Notes: generated from the sequence alone by a model not told the origin. Counted from the stretch's first letter, positions 1-10,338 are shown. The stretch is DNA of 64,000 nt from Staphylococcus epidermidis (GCF_006742205.1 NZ_AP019721.1:1612001-1676000), one strand, 5' to 3'. Made by a program: numbers and translations.

Positions 1-536
<536 letters not shown>

Positions 537-3137
537 ATGAGAAGAAAAGCATGTTTCATTATATTATTAATTACATTATCATTAATTGGTCATAGTTATA
601 TTATTTTTCGCTTCCATCATGATGGTGTTCTTTCAACTGGCCCAAATGATGGTATGGAACAGATGATTCCTATTCAAATGTATCTTTATCATCAATGGAC
701 TCAAGGGAACTTATTTTATTCAACACATTTGGGTCTTGGCGGAGATTTTTTCACTGACTTAAGTTATTATTTTTCAACAAATTTAATATTTATTTTAAAT
801 GTCCCTATCATCAAATTATGTGAAATATTCTTTTCATTGAACACAAATCAAATTCTTCTTTGGATGTACAACGCACTAATTGTTTCAATTATTAAATCAA
901 CTATTGCTCTGTTTTGCACTTATTTATTTAGTTATTATATTTCTAAAAATAAAATAATCAGTTTATTGATTTCATTTATCTTTGTTATGTCACCTTTGTA
1001 CTTTAGATTTACAATTTACTGGCCATTCTTTAGTGATACTTTCATTTGGTTACCACTCTTATTATTAGGGATTGAACGTTTATTAAGGGATTTTAAAGCA
1101 GGTTTATTTATACTAACTGTAAGTCTAATTCTAATTAATAACTTTTATTTTGCATATTATTTCCTCATTATTGGTATAGGTTATACCCTGATTAGAATTA
1201 TTTACAGACATCCTAAAGATAGTTTAACTCGTTGGCAAGCTTCTCTTACAATTATATGTAGTGCTCTGCTCGCTTTAGGAAATAGTATGTTTGTGTTCTT
1301 TCATGGTGTTCAAAGTTTTCTTAATAATCGTCGACAATCATTTACAGGACAAGTGAATTGGATTGAACATTTAAATAAAGATACCAATATATTTTTCGAT
1401 AATTACTTGATTGTTGTGATATTTTTATCTATTCAAGCTCTTTTGACAATCAAATTATACAAACATTTTTATTATAAATTATTTGCATTGTTATTATTGG
1501 CAACAATTATTTTTGCATTTCTCCCATTTGTTGACCAACTATTTAATGGGTTTTCAGCACCTCAAAAACGATGGCATTTTATCTTAGCTTTTAATAGTTC
1601 AATTTTAATTGGGTTATTTGTAAAATATTTTAAAACAATTCGACCAAAGACTTATATTTATACTAATCTGATAGCTCAAAGTGTCATCTACATAAGTTCA
1701 ATTAGCTACAATACTTTTTTACCTTGGCTCTCTTTAGTTCCAGTAGTGTCAGTGATTGGACTATTAATTTTATTAATAAAAGAGAAAAAAGTACGTTATT
1801 ATCTTACTTACCTTTATAGTATTTCAATCGCTGCTCTCAGTCTTATGATTACTTTCGTATTCATAAAAAATCAAATTTTCTTTCAAGATCATATCAATCG
1901 TGCGAACAAGCGATACATTAATTCAAGTTTCTATAGCTCGGCTATACAAAGATCGTTAGTAAAAGAAATGAACCAAACTAAGAATGACGATCAACGAATA
2001 AATTGGCGTGTCGATGAACAAGATAATACCCCTATGTATCAAAATTTTAAAGGACTTAGTATTTACTCTAGTATATTTCATCACAACATTCTCGATTTCT
2101 ATTATGATGCCTTAAAAATTAATTTAGCTGAAGAATCTGTCAGTCGATACCAGTCTACTAATGCTCGGCAAAATATCGAGAGTCTGTTTTCAGTAAAATA
2201 TTTAATGATGAAAGATTATCAAAATTTTATTCCATCTTATTTTAAGAAAGTTAAGTCACGTGGACAATATATTATTTATAAAAATCAACTTCCACTACCA
2301 AGTGTAAAAGTAACACAAAACATTTATAATCATAAAAGTTTAAAAAAACCTATAGATAGAGAACATGCAATGATTAATGGTGCTATTGTGACATCAAAAG
2401 GTACAGCGTATCACTCAAAAGTTAAAAATTTGTTAGACCAAACACGTGTATCAACACAAAATATAACACGATATTCAAACAATGAACTAACCGTTAATAA
2501 AGAGAGCGGAATAATCAAATTACATTTACCTAAGAATATAAGAGACAAATACAAAGATTTTTATCTCACTATGAATATTAAACGAGGCGATCCTGACAGT
2601 AATTACACTGTGAGCATCAATCAATATCATAATCATCGTCTATACAATGATTCTATATATCGCACGGGAATAAGCAAAGTACTTTATCGAAGTTTACCAG
2701 ACAAAAATGGTGATATTACGATTCAACTATCACCAAAAGGTAAGTTCAATTTGGAACTGTTAGAATTAAACGGTGAAAATTATGATACGCTAAAACAAGC
2801 ACACCATCATGCTAACTTTAATATGCGTTATAAAGATATAAAAAACGGGGTAAAAGTTAACTTAGATCACCATTCTAAAGGACTTGCAGTCATTAATATT
2901 CCATATCGTAAAGGTATGCGTGCATACGTGGATGACCGACAAAGCAATATCAAAAAGGTGAATTATATGATGACAGGTGTCCCGGTTAATAAAAATGATA
3001 AAACAATTACGATTCAATATCGACCACCTTTTCTAAAAACGATGTTTTCTATCTCAATATTTAGTATAGTGGTGAGTATTGTATTCATTAGATTAAAGAA
3101 TATAAGGAAAAGAAAGATGAGGATTCGCCATGATTAA
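537..3137 (+). CDS. YfhO-family GT-C type membrane glycosyltransferase, copy 1
   Basis: This is an 866-residue polytopic membrane protein of the YfhO family. In Bacillus subtilis and S. aureus a YfhO protein acts with CsbB and GtcA to glycosylate lipoteichoic acid outside the membrane, so a similar role is inferred. The N-terminal helix is followed by an outward loop with GPNDGMEQ (D38, G39, Q42), the DGxxQ signature of these GT-C-like proteins. About a dozen hydrophobic segments run to about residue 450, then comes a large soluble part and a last membrane helix near 840-858. It starts at ATG after AGGAG and overlaps the next gene, a paralogue, by 8 nt, so the two are probably cotranscribed. 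The pair opposes the direction of its neighbours. Confidence 0.8.
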   Translation: MRRKACFIILLITLSLIGHSYIIFRFHHDGVLSTGPNDGMEQMIPIQMYLYHQWTQGNLFYSTHLGLGGDFFTDLSYYFSTNLIFILNVPIIKLCEIFFSLNTNQILLWMYNALIVSIIKSTIALFCTYLFSYYISKNKIISLLISFIFVMSPLYFRFTIYWPFFSDTFIWLPLLLLGIERLLRDFKAGLFILTVSLILINNFYFAYYFLIIGIGYTLIRIIYRHPKDSLTRWQASLTIICSALLALGNSMFVFFHGVQSFLNNRRQSFTGQVNWIEHLNKDTNIFFDNYLIVVIFLSIQALLTIKLYKHFYYKLFALLLLATIIFAFLPFVDQLFNGFSAPQKRWHFILAFNSSILIGLFVKYFKTIRPKTYIYTNLIAQSVIYISSISYNTFLPWLSLVPVVSVIGLLILLIKEKKVRYYLTYLYSISIAALSLMITFVFIKNQIFFQDHINRANKRYINSSFYSSAIQRSLVKEMNQTKNDDQRINWRVDEQDNTPMYQNFKGLSIYSSIFHHNILDFYYDALKINLAEESVSRYQSTNARQNIESLFSVKYLMMKDYQNFIPSYFKKVKSRGQYIIYKNQLPLPSVKVTQNIYNHKSLKKPIDREHAMINGAIVTSKGTAYHSKVKNLLDQTRVSTQNITRYSNNELTVNKESGIIKLHLPKNIRDKYKDFYLTMNIKRGDPDSNYTVSINQYHNHRLYNDSIYRTGISKVLYRSLPDKNGDITIQLSPKGKFNLELLELNGENYDTLKQAHHHANFNMRYKDIKNGVKVNLDHHSKGLAVINIPYRKGMRAYVDDRQSNIKKVNYMMTGVPVNKNDKTITIQYRPPFLKTMFSISIFSIVVSIVFIRLKNIRKRKMRIRHD

Positions 3138-5733
3138 AAATATATGGAATAAACCTATTAAACGTTTTACACTAATCGTTTTAGTTAGTTGTATATTGTC
3201 ATTTATTCTATATGGCCCTTTTCTCTATCAATTTATAACTAAAGGTATAGTATTTAGTGGTAGTGGAGATGGCTTCAGACAAATGATGCCTTTTCAAATG
3301 TACCTTTATGAACACTTCACATCATTAAAAGGATTTTATGATGCTTCATTTGGATTGGGAGGCGACTATGTTAAATCACTGGCATATTATTATTCACTAT
3401 CTCCATTGATGTGGATCAACTTCTCTATGATATGGATATTAGAACAAACTATCAATGTGAATCCTCATGACATCAGCTTTTGGACAATAAACCAATTAAT
3501 CATGGCATATGTGCGCACTGTAATCACATTTATTTTTTCATTTTATTTATTTAGTTATTTGCGACTTAAACCCGCACCAATGTTTATCGCAACTATTTTA
3601 TATGGTATGTCTACTGTTGTTACATATTATAATTTTACTTGGTCTTTTTACGGTAATCTTTTAATTATGTTACCTATGTCACTTTGGGCTATAGAAAGAT
3701 TCTTTAAAGAACGTAAAATAGGTTGGTTTATTTTCGCGATTGCTTATACATTATTCTCAAACTTTTATTTTAGTTACTATGAAGCAATTGTCATAGGTTT
3801 CTATTTTATTTATCGATTCGCTATTCCTCATGAGAAAGATATTGTGAATCGTTGGCAGAAATTATACATACTCGTATGTGCCACTTTGTTAAGTGTATTA
3901 GTAAGTATTTATGGACTATATACTGGTGTATCTTCTTTTTTAGATAATGACCGAACACAAAATCCTAATTTCAAAATTACTTTTTTCACAAATTTATTTG
4001 AAACCAATTATAATATTTTTGCTGATGGTTTTTACATTACAATTTCTTTTATTGCTATCATTGCATTATTTTGTTTTAAATTATATCAACACTATTATTA
4101 TAAATTGTTCGCAATTGCAACTTGGATTTTACTTATCGGTTCCTTTTCTCAATGGTTTGACAGTGCATTTAATGGCTTTTCATTACCCCAAAGACGTTGG
4201 GTTTACTTTTTAGCATTATCAACAAGTGTATTAATTGCATTGTTCATACAACATTTAAGTGAAATATCAATTAAAGAATACACCTTTGTTGCTATACCAG
4301 TATTCATATACGGTTTCATATTTATCGCACTGTCGGAAAGATCAGTAAAGTGGATGTTTGTTGCATTGATTTTAATCATAGTGTTATTTATATTTATTAA
4401 ATATAAATCGTTGTTAACACGTACCTCAATGATGGTATTACTCGTTGTCTTATTTTTAGCTCAACAAGTCTTAATGACTAATGATTCCAGAAAAATTACT
4501 ATCGAACCTTATCAAACGACTATCAAAACAATTAATGATTCGAGCTATAGAAGCCCTGTCCTAAATAAAAAAATTAAGTATATGCATCAAAGCTCTACAG
4601 ATCCATTGAAAAGATTAGATTATTTTTCATACTATGCATTAAACTCACCTTTGATATATCACTACAACGGCACATCATTGTATTCCAGTATTTTCGATGG
4701 AGATATATTGAAATACTATGACCAGACGTTACAAATTAATATGCCTGTAGATAAAAATAGTACTTATCGATATTTAAATAATCGTGCAAACTTAATGTCT
4801 CTTTGGGATGTTCAAGATCGATTACGACATCCTGATGATTTAAATATGCCTTATGGTTTTAAAAAGAAAGAACTTATAACTGATAAAAAAGATCAATGGA
4901 TTCACTCTGTTAATACAATAAATTATCCTAGTGCACACATTACTAATAAAATTTATGATGCAAGAAAACTAAAATCTCCCCTTGATAGAGAGCAAGCTAT
5001 GCTTAAAGGTGTCGTATTGAATCATAAATCCCAAGCCAATACTGATTTTAAACCTAATCCTAATTTACTTTCTAATGCAAAACAAAACTTAAATCATGCG
5101 AATTGGATTGATAGTAAACATTTAAAAGTTAAACAGCACAATGGTGGCGTCACCCTCAATTTACCTCGCAATATAGTTAAAAATTATAAAGATATGTATA
5201 TTGAAATGGATGTTGAATTACTGTCTCCTGACAAAGAGCATAAAGTAGGGGTTAATGAATATTCGCAAGAAAGAAACCGTTTGTCATACAAATACCGTCG
5301 TTTTGTTTCGCCAGTGACGATGCGTGCTAAAGCTTCAAATCAACTTAACATTAAGATGTCAAAAGGAGTTTATCGTTTTAAAGTAAAAGGAATTTATGGT
5401 GAAAACTATCAAACATTAAAAAAAGCTTCTCAACAGCTCCAACCAGTTAAAGTAAAAAAAGAAAGAAATGGTTTCACAATTATTAAAAAGAAAAAGGAAC
5501 ACGGTTATCTTGTCTTGCCAATGGTATATGCTGAAGGAATGCATGCAATGGCAAATGGAAAGCCTCTAAAGGTTCAACAAGGAAACGGTATTATGACTAC
5601 TATTCCTGTTAAAGAGGGACAAACAAAGATAAAATTAAGTTATACCCCTCCTTATTTTTATTTATTAATCACTGTCAGTTGCATTGGGATCATTTTAAGC
5701 ATTCTTTTCACTCATTACGTAAAAAGAAAATAA
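3130..5733 (+). CDS. YfhO-family GT-C type membrane glycosyltransferase, copy 2
   Basis: This 867-residue paralogue of the upstream gene has the same layout: an N-terminal helix, the loop GSGDGFRQMMPFQMYLY (D47, G48, Q51), repeated hydrophobic segments to about residue 450, a long soluble region and a C-terminal helix followed by a basic tail (HYVKRK). Visible parallels with copy 1 include the LDREQAM / IDREHAM segment and the RGANIESL-like / NLMSLWD region. The start lies inside the end of copy 1, an 8-nt overlap, suggesting translational coupling. Function is inferred from YfhO of B. subtilis and S. aureus (lipoteichoic acid glycosylation). Which copy corresponds to the characterised protein cannot be told from sequence alone. 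Confidence 0.8.
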   Translation: MIKNIWNKPIKRFTLIVLVSCILSFILYGPFLYQFITKGIVFSGSGDGFRQMMPFQMYLYEHFTSLKGFYDASFGLGGDYVKSLAYYYSLSPLMWINFSMIWILEQTINVNPHDISFWTINQLIMAYVRTVITFIFSFYLFSYLRLKPAPMFIATILYGMSTVVTYYNFTWSFYGNLLIMLPMSLWAIERFFKERKIGWFIFAIAYTLFSNFYFSYYEAIVIGFYFIYRFAIPHEKDIVNRWQKLYILVCATLLSVLVSIYGLYTGVSSFLDNDRTQNPNFKITFFTNLFETNYNIFADGFYITISFIAIIALFCFKLYQHYYYKLFAIATWILLIGSFSQWFDSAFNGFSLPQRRWVYFLALSTSVLIALFIQHLSEISIKEYTFVAIPVFIYGFIFIALSERSVKWMFVALILIIVLFIFIKYKSLLTRTSMMVLLVVLFLAQQVLMTNDSRKITIEPYQTTIKTINDSSYRSPVLNKKIKYMHQSSTDPLKRLDYFSYYALNSPLIYHYNGTSLYSSIFDGDILKYYDQTLQINMPVDKNSTYRYLNNRANLMSLWDVQDRLRHPDDLNMPYGFKKKELITDKKDQWIHSVNTINYPSAHITNKIYDARKLKSPLDREQAMLKGVVLNHKSQANTDFKPNPNLLSNAKQNLNHANWIDSKHLKVKQHNGGVTLNLPRNIVKNYKDMYIEMDVELLSPDKEHKVGVNEYSQERNRLSYKYRRFVSPVTMRAKASNQLNIKMSKGVYRFKVKGIYGENYQTLKKASQQLQPVKVKKERNGFTIIKKKKEHGYLVLPMVYAEGMHAMANGKPLKVQQGNGIMTTIPVKEGQTKIKLSYTPPYFYLLITVSCIGIILSILFTHYVKRK

Positions 5734-5826
5734 ATTAGTTATTAATGATTTAAATAACTCAATATTTTAAATTAGAAGTATTTAAGATTGCTTTAAATTA
5801 ACTCATAGTTCATTATGATGATTTTT

Positions 5827-5852
5827 AATTGATAGAAAACAATCAATTTTTT
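5827..5852 (+). terminator. Possible terminator after the YfhO pair
   Basis: AATTGAT and ATCAATT form a 7-bp stem with an 8-nt loop, followed by a T run on the plus strand. It is weak but correctly placed, about 95 nt after the second YfhO stop codon. Confidence 0.4.
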
Positions 5853-5868
5853 CGATTTTATTTACAAA

Positions 5869-5910
5869 GTTAAAACAAAGACCTAAACATTTTAGTGCTT
5901 TGTTTTTAAC
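5869..5910. repeat. Near-perfect 42-nt inverted repeat
   Basis: GTTAAAACAAAG at 5869-5880 pairs with CTTTGTTTTTAAC at 5898-5910 with one bulged T. An inner CTAAA/TTTAG pair extends the hairpin. No long T run follows on either strand, so it is not a textbook terminator. The remainder of 5734-6262 (529 nt) shows no gene. Confidence 0.6.
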
Positions 5911-6129
5911 ATTAATTGTCAGTATCAGACTTAAACCTATGTTCAAGACTTACTTAATGTAAAGTTAGTTATTGACTGAATTAGAAAATAGCACTTTCAT
6001 AGTTTTCATCAAAATTTTAGGCTTAATCATAGAAAATTTTATTTAGTATTCGGTGTAAAATATACAATCAATATGAATTCTGATTCATATCTTCAATAAA
6101 TAGGACAGCAGTTTAATTTGAGATAAAAT

Positions 6130-6176
6130 AAAAAAGCTTTCAAACTCTGGTAAAACAGAAGTTTGAAAGCTTTTTT
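6130..6176 (-). terminator. Terminator of the trmD-rplS transcript (also readable on plus)
   Basis: AAAAAGCTTTCAAACT pairs with AGTTTGAAAGCTTTTTT around a short loop. It has T runs on both strands and so can act in both directions between rplS and the YfhO pair. Confidence 0.85.
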
Positions 6177-6262
6177 CATTATGGCAAATCTTAAGCAATA
6201 AGTTGAAATTGGCAACTATAGTGCTTATAGACTGGCCTTTTATAAATTGTCGAATATACTGA

Positions 6263-6613
6263 TTAGCGAATTTCTTGAATTCTAGCAGCTTTACCACGTA
6301 AACTACGTAAGTAATATAATTTAGCACGACGTACTTTACCACGACGTTTAACTTCAATTTTTTCGATTTTAGGCGTGTGTAATGGGAAAGTTCTTTCCAC
6401 ACCTACACCAGAAGAAATTTTACGAACTGTGAAAGTTTCTGAAATTCCTCCACCACGGCGTTTAATTACAACACCTTCGAAAACTTGGATACGTTCGCGA
6501 GAACCTTCAACGATTCTTACGTGTACACGTAAAGTGTCTCCTGAACGGAAAGTAGATAAATCAGTACGTAATTGTGATTTAGTTACTGCTTCGATTAACT
6601 TATGATTACTCAT
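6263..6613 (-). CDS. rplS: 50S ribosomal protein L19
   Basis: L19 (116 residues, usual length) sits at the 30S-50S interface. The sequence carries the family core [20 protein letters not shown] and the basic C-terminal stretch [19 protein letters not shown] is preceded by GAAGGAGA. It is the last gene after rimM-trmD, with a 105-nt gap to trmD, and is followed by a strong terminator. In many bacteria rpsP-rimM-trmD-rplS form one unit; here an intrinsic terminator between rpsP and rimM makes rpsP partly separate. Confidence 0.98.
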   Translation of the reverse strand: MSNHKLIEAVTKSQLRTDLSTFRSGDTLRVHVRIVEGSRERIQVFEGVVIKRRGGGISETFTVRKISSGVGVERTFPLHTPKIEKIEVKRRGKVRRAKLYYLRSLRGKAARIQEIR

Positions 6614-6718
6614 TATAAATTCTCTCCTTCAACCTATGTTCTTGCCTAGACAAAAGTATAGCAGCGGATCATAGTGATTATTAGTGTTTTTTCACACTTG
6701 AATTATAATAGCATAACG

Positions 6719-7456
6719 TTAATCATTTTTCAATTTCTTTTTATAGGTTTCTAAAATTTCTCTATCTTTTTCAGTTAATGGATATTGTTCTAATAAATCT
6801 GGTCGCTTTTCATAAGTACGAATGAGTTTTTGTTCATGTCTCCACTGATCAATGTGCGCATGATTGCCAGATAATAATACTTCAGGAACACTCATATTTT
6901 TATATTCACGAGGACGTGTATACTGAGGAAATTCTAACAATCCATCTGAAAATGAATCATCTTGATGTGATGCTTGATTACCTAAGACGCCTGGAATAAG
7001 CCTCACTATTGCATCGGTCATCGTCATTGCTGGTAACTCTCCACCAGTTAGGACATAATCCCCCATTGATATTTCATCAGTTACAAGATGCTTACGTATG
7101 CGCTCATCATATCCTTCATAGTGTCCACAAATAAAGACTATATGTTTTGCTTCACTTAATTCTTGTGCAATCTCTTGAGTAAAGGGACGACCTTGTGGAC
7201 ACATAAGTATCACTCGAGTATGTTCATTATGATTTATGTCTTCCATAGCATTAAAAACAGGTTCAGGCTTTAATACCATACCTTGGCCACCACCAAATGG
7301 GTAATCATCAACTTGATTATGCTTATTAATAGAATAATCTCGGAAATTGATAGTATTAACATTAATGATTCCCTTATCTTGCGCACGTTTTAATATTGAA
7401 TGGTTTAAAACACCTTCAAACATTTCAGGAAATAGCGTTAAATAATCTATCTTCAT
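6719..7456 (-). CDS. trmD: tRNA (guanine37-N1)-methyltransferase
   Basis: TrmD methylates N1 of G37 next to the anticodon using S-adenosylmethionine, preventing +1 frameshifts. The 245-residue protein has the SPOUT trefoil-knot features: [13 protein letters not shown] at the N-terminus, the [10 protein letters not shown] loop, and [13 protein letters not shown] followed by [14 protein letters not shown]. The ATG overlaps the TAA of rimM by one base (TAATG), so translation is probably coupled. Full length, with no irregularities. Confidence 0.97.
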   Translation of the reverse strand: MKIDYLTLFPEMFEGVLNHSILKRAQDKGIINVNTINFRDYSINKHNQVDDYPFGGGQGMVLKPEPVFNAMEDINHNEHTRVILMCPQGRPFTQEIAQELSEAKHIVFICGHYEGYDERIRKHLVTDEISMGDYVLTGGELPAMTMTDAIVRLIPGVLGNQASHQDDSFSDGLLEFPQYTRPREYKNMSVPEVLLSGNHAHIDQWRHEQKLIRTYEKRPDLLEQYPLTEKDREILETYKKKLKND

Positions 7457-7959
7457 TAATCTAACAATCCTTCCATCGGTGTAATTTTAATCGTTTTAGT
7501 TTCTATATCAATATCTTTCACAACATCTTCAATATAAGGAATGAGATACTCTTTTTCACCTTTAACAACCCAAACGTCATTAGCACCTGTTTCAAAAATA
7601 TTAATCACCCGACCAATTGGCGTATCATCATCTTTAAATACTGTACAACCAATAATATCCGAATAATAGTATTCATGTTCTCCTAATTCTATATCTTGGT
7701 GATCACGTTCTTGATAAATATAATCACCTTTCAAATGTTCAATTTCATTTATATTGTTGATTCCTTCAAACCTTAACATGTGAAATCCTTTATGTATACG
7801 ATAAGAAGCGACCGTATAAACAATTTCAGTATTATTATGTTTTACAAGTAATTGTTCACCAGGTTGAAATCGTGTTTCAGTAAAATCAGAATTGGATTTC
7901 ACCTTTACTTCCCCTTTAATACCATGGGTATTGACTATTTGTCCAACCTCTACCTCCAT
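7456..7959 (-). CDS. rimM: 16S rRNA processing protein RimM
   Basis: RimM helps mature the head of the 30S subunit and binds ribosomal protein S19. The 167 residues begin [20 protein letters not shown], typical of the N-terminal barrel domain, and end with the PRC-barrel segment [14 protein letters not shown]. The start ATG has a strong GAAGGAGG site. The gene is separated from rpsP by 126 nt that contain a terminator and is joined to trmD by a one-base overlap. Confidence 0.96.
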   Translation of the reverse strand: MEVEVGQIVNTHGIKGEVKVKSNSDFTETRFQPGEQLLVKHNNTEIVYTVASYRIHKGFHMLRFEGINNINEIEHLKGDYIYQERDHQDIELGEHEYYYSDIIGCTVFKDDDTPIGRVINIFETGANDVWVVKGEKEYLIPYIEDVVKDIDIETKTIKITPMEGLLD

Positions 7960-8042
7960 GTATGACCCTCCTTCTAATTAAAGTTTATTAAACTGAATCA
8001 AATATATATTAACACGTATGTATGTAACAAATAAATATGATT

Positions 8043-8067
8043 AAAAAAGGACGCCATAATGGCGTCC
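8043..8067 (-). terminator. Terminator or attenuator between rpsP and rimM
   Basis: GGACGCC-ATAAT-GGCGTCC is a perfect 7-bp GC-rich stem followed on the minus strand by T6. It lies about 20 nt after rpsP and would lower expression of rimM-trmD relative to rpsP. Confidence 0.85.
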
Positions 8068-8085
8068 CAAAAAAACATAAGCTAA

Positions 8086-8361
8086 TTATTTAGCATTCTT
8101 TTGTTCATCAAATTTTTTCAAAATACCTTCTCTAGATAAGATATTGTGAACTGTATCAGTTGGTTTAGCACCGTCGTGTAACCATTTTAAAGCTAATTCT
8201 TCGTCGATTTTAACTTCTGGTGCATTAACGTGTGCTGGATTGTAAGTACCTAATTGCTCAATGATACGACCATCACGTGGTGAACGTGCATCTGCAACTA
8301 CGATACGATAGAATGGGTTTCTTTTAGAACCTAAACGAGTTAAACGAATTTTAACTGCCAT
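8086..8361 (-). CDS. rpsP: 30S ribosomal protein S16
   Basis: S16 (91 residues) is a primary assembly protein of the 30S body. It has the family start [20 protein letters not shown] followed by [11 protein letters not shown] and LGTYNP. The start ATG follows GGAGAG. It has its own promoter about 50-80 nt upstream and a terminator after it. The long dyad at 8455-8492 lies just upstream of that promoter. Confidence 0.98.
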   Translation of the reverse strand: MAVKIRLTRLGSKRNPFYRIVVADARSPRDGRIIEQLGTYNPAHVNAPEVKIDEELALKWLHDGAKPTDTVHNILSREGILKKFDEQKNAK

Positions 8362-8412
8362 TTAAATTACTCTCCTTTATGTGTTTATTATTTTTATTTT
8401 CTACAAGAATAA

Positions 8413-8441
8413 ATAATAACAGTTACACAAATTTTTGTAAA
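8413..8441 (-). promoter_or_regulatory. Sigma-A promoter of rpsP
   Basis: On the minus strand TTTACA (8436-8441) and TATTAT (8413-8418) are separated by exactly 17 bp, and the start codon is about 52 nt downstream of the -10. Confidence 0.65.
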
Positions 8442-8454
8442 GACTTTTTTCTTT

Positions 8455-8492
8455 ACCAAAAGTAGATTTACGAAGTAAATCGTACTTTTGGT
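8455..8492. repeat. 17-bp-arm inverted repeat upstream of the rpsP promoter
   Basis: ACCAAAAGTAGATTTAC and its complement GTAAATC-G-TACTTTTGGT form an almost perfect stem with a GAA loop and one bulge. It ends 14 bp from the -35 of rpsP. No T run follows on either strand, so it is not an intrinsic terminator. It may be a binding site or a small palindromic repeat. Confidence 0.7.
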
Positions 8493-8552
8493 TATGCATG
8501 TGCTTTAACTCAGGCGTTTCTATTAATTTTGTTAATAATCCTTATAAAGGTT

Positions 8553-8600
8553 CAAAAAAATCAAGCACCGAAGACACTCTCGAGTTTCGATGCTTGATTT
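8553..8600 (-). terminator. Terminator of the smc-ftsY-ylxM-ffh transcript
   Basis: AATCAAGCACCGAA pairs with TTCGATGCTTGATT (one mismatch) around a loop, followed on the minus strand by a T7 run. It starts just after the ffh stop codon. Confidence 0.85.
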
Positions 8601-8606
8601 CATAAA

Positions 8607-9974
8607 TTAAAATGGTAAGTTCATACCCTTTAACATATTTTGCATTTGGTTTCGTTTAGCTTTTTTACCTTTACCGCCACCAGTAAATTGTTTCATCATT
8701 TTCTTCATATCATTAAATTGTTTCATTAATCGATTAACTTCTTGTAAAGATCGGCCGGATCCTTTTGCAATACGTTTTTTACGTGATACATTTAATGTTT
8801 CAGGGTTTGAACGTTCCTTAGGTGTCATAGATTGTATAATCGCTTTAATATGATCAATTTGTTTATCACTCATATTAAGCTTATCTAAACCTTTCATTTT
8901 ATTCATACCAGGAATCATTTTCATAATGTCATCTAAAGGACCTAAATTCTTAACTTGATCTAACTGTTCTAAGAAATCATCTAATGTAAATGATGACTCT
9001 CTCATCTTCTTCTCTAAATCTTTAGCCTTTTCTTGATCTACATCTTGTTGCGCTTTTTCAATGAGGCTTAAAACATCACCCATACCTAAAATACGTGAGG
9101 CCATTCGTTCAGGATGGAATAATTCTAAACCATCCAATTTCTCACTCATACCTACAAATTTAATAGGTTTTTGGGTAACGGAACGGATTGAAAGTGCTGC
9201 ACCACCGCGTGTATCACCATCTAATTTAGTCAATGTTACACCTGAAACATCTAATTGTTCATCAAATGATTGTGCCACATTCACAGCATCTTGACCTGTC
9301 ATTGCATCAACAACAAGCATAATTTCGTCTGGTTTAGAGATTTCTTTAACTTCTTGAAGCTCATTCATAAGTGCTTCATCAATGTGTAAACGACCAGCTG
9401 TATCAATGATAACGAAATCTAGATGTTCTTCTTTAGCATGTTTTAAAGCATTTTCAACAATTTGTTGTGGTGATACTTGATCACCTTCACTATACACAGG
9501 GATATCAATTTGTTTACCTACTGTTTGTAATTGATCAATAGCAGCTGGACGATAAATATCTCCTGCCACAAGTAAAGGTTTCTTGTTATATTTTTTACGC
9601 ATTAATAATGCCAACTTACCTGCTGTCGTCGTTTTACCTGCACCTTGTAAACCGACCATCATGACAACAGTTGGTGGTTTGTTTGCCATCTTAATGGAAG
9701 TATTTTCTCCACCCATTAAACTAGTAAGTTCTTCTTGTACGATTTTAATAACCTGTTGGCCAGGTGTTAAAGATTGCATGACATCAGAACCTAGCGCTCG
9801 TTCTGAAACAGTCTTAACAAATTCCTTAACAACTTTGAAGTTAACATCGGCTTCCAATAACGCTAATCTCACTTCACGCATCATCGTTTTAATATCTGCT
9901 TCTGTTACTTTCCCTTTACCACGCATTTTTTGCATCGTGGCTTGTAAGCGATCGGATAATCCTTCAAATGCCAT
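8607..9974 (-). CDS. ffh: Signal recognition particle GTPase Ffh
   Basis: Ffh binds signal sequences of nascent membrane proteins and delivers ribosomes to FtsY. The 455 residues show the helical N domain, the GTPase P-loop GLQGAGKTTT (about 108-117), DTAGR, and TKLDGDTRGG. The C-terminal M domain is rich in methionine and lysine (MKMIPGMNKMKGLDKLNM, ending MLKGMNLPF). The start ATG follows AAAGGAGGGC. It is the last gene of the rnc-smc-ftsY-ylxM-ffh run, so targeting factor, receptor and the regulator-like YlxM are made together. Confidence 0.98.
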   Translation of the reverse strand: MAFEGLSDRLQATMQKMRGKGKVTEADIKTMMREVRLALLEADVNFKVVKEFVKTVSERALGSDVMQSLTPGQQVIKIVQEELTSLMGGENTSIKMANKPPTVVMMVGLQGAGKTTTAGKLALLMRKKYNKKPLLVAGDIYRPAAIDQLQTVGKQIDIPVYSEGDQVSPQQIVENALKHAKEEHLDFVIIDTAGRLHIDEALMNELQEVKEISKPDEIMLVVDAMTGQDAVNVAQSFDEQLDVSGVTLTKLDGDTRGGAALSIRSVTQKPIKFVGMSEKLDGLELFHPERMASRILGMGDVLSLIEKAQQDVDQEKAKDLEKKMRESSFTLDDFLEQLDQVKNLGPLDDIMKMIPGMNKMKGLDKLNMSDKQIDHIKAIIQSMTPKERSNPETLNVSRKKRIAKGSGRSLQEVNRLMKQFNDMKKMMKQFTGGGKGKKAKRNQMQNMLKGMNLPF

Positions 9975-10004
9975 AACGTTTGCCCTCCTTTATTATAATG
10001 ATCA

Positions 10005-10337
10005 CTACTCTAATTCTTCTAATTGAGTGATATATTGTTTAAGCAACTCAGGTTGATTAAGTGATTGTTTCATTAAGTTATATAATTCACGACGTTTCTC
10101 GAATCTTTGGTATAGTCGTAATTTCGATTCATAATCTTCTACTAAATCGCCAGTTCTTCTTATATTATCATAAACTGCTTGTCTACTCACTTCAAATGTA
10201 TCAGCAATTTCACTTAAAGAATAATCTTGTAAATAAAATAATTCGAGATAATTTTTCTGTTTATTTGTAAGCAAACTTTGATAAAAATCAAATAGATAAT
10301 TCATACGCAATGTTTTAACTAAATCATTTTGTCCCAT
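10005..10337 (-). CDS. ylxM: YlxM family SRP-associated helix-turn-helix protein
   Basis: YlxM (UPF0122) is a small helix-turn-helix protein encoded next to ffh in Firmicutes. The streptococcal homologue is reported to bind the SRP and modulate its GTPases. Its 110 residues begin [20 protein letters not shown], with a sigma-70 region 4-like motif [19 protein letters not shown] at about residues 45-63. The frame is open further upstream, but the ATG at 10337 starts one base after the ftsY stop codon and matches the family N-terminus, so I chose it. It lies between ftsY and ffh. Confidence 0.92.
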   Translation of the reverse strand: MGQNDLVKTLRMNYLFDFYQSLLTNKQKNYLELFYLQDYSLSEIADTFEVSRQAVYDNIRRTGDLVEDYESKLRLYQRFEKRRELYNLMKQSLNQPELLKQYITQLEELE

Positions 10338-10338
10338 T

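Noticed and set aside
3947-4213. 88-codon plus-strand frame inside the second YfhO gene
   Set aside because: Out-of-frame shadow; the host frame is continuous and family-like.
6085-6402. 105-codon minus-strand frame overlapping the end of rplS
   Set aside because: Runs through the rplS terminator and the end of rplS in another frame; no ribosome binding site.
9583-10026. 147-codon plus-strand frame across ffh
   Set aside because: Antisense to the conserved GTPase domain of Ffh.
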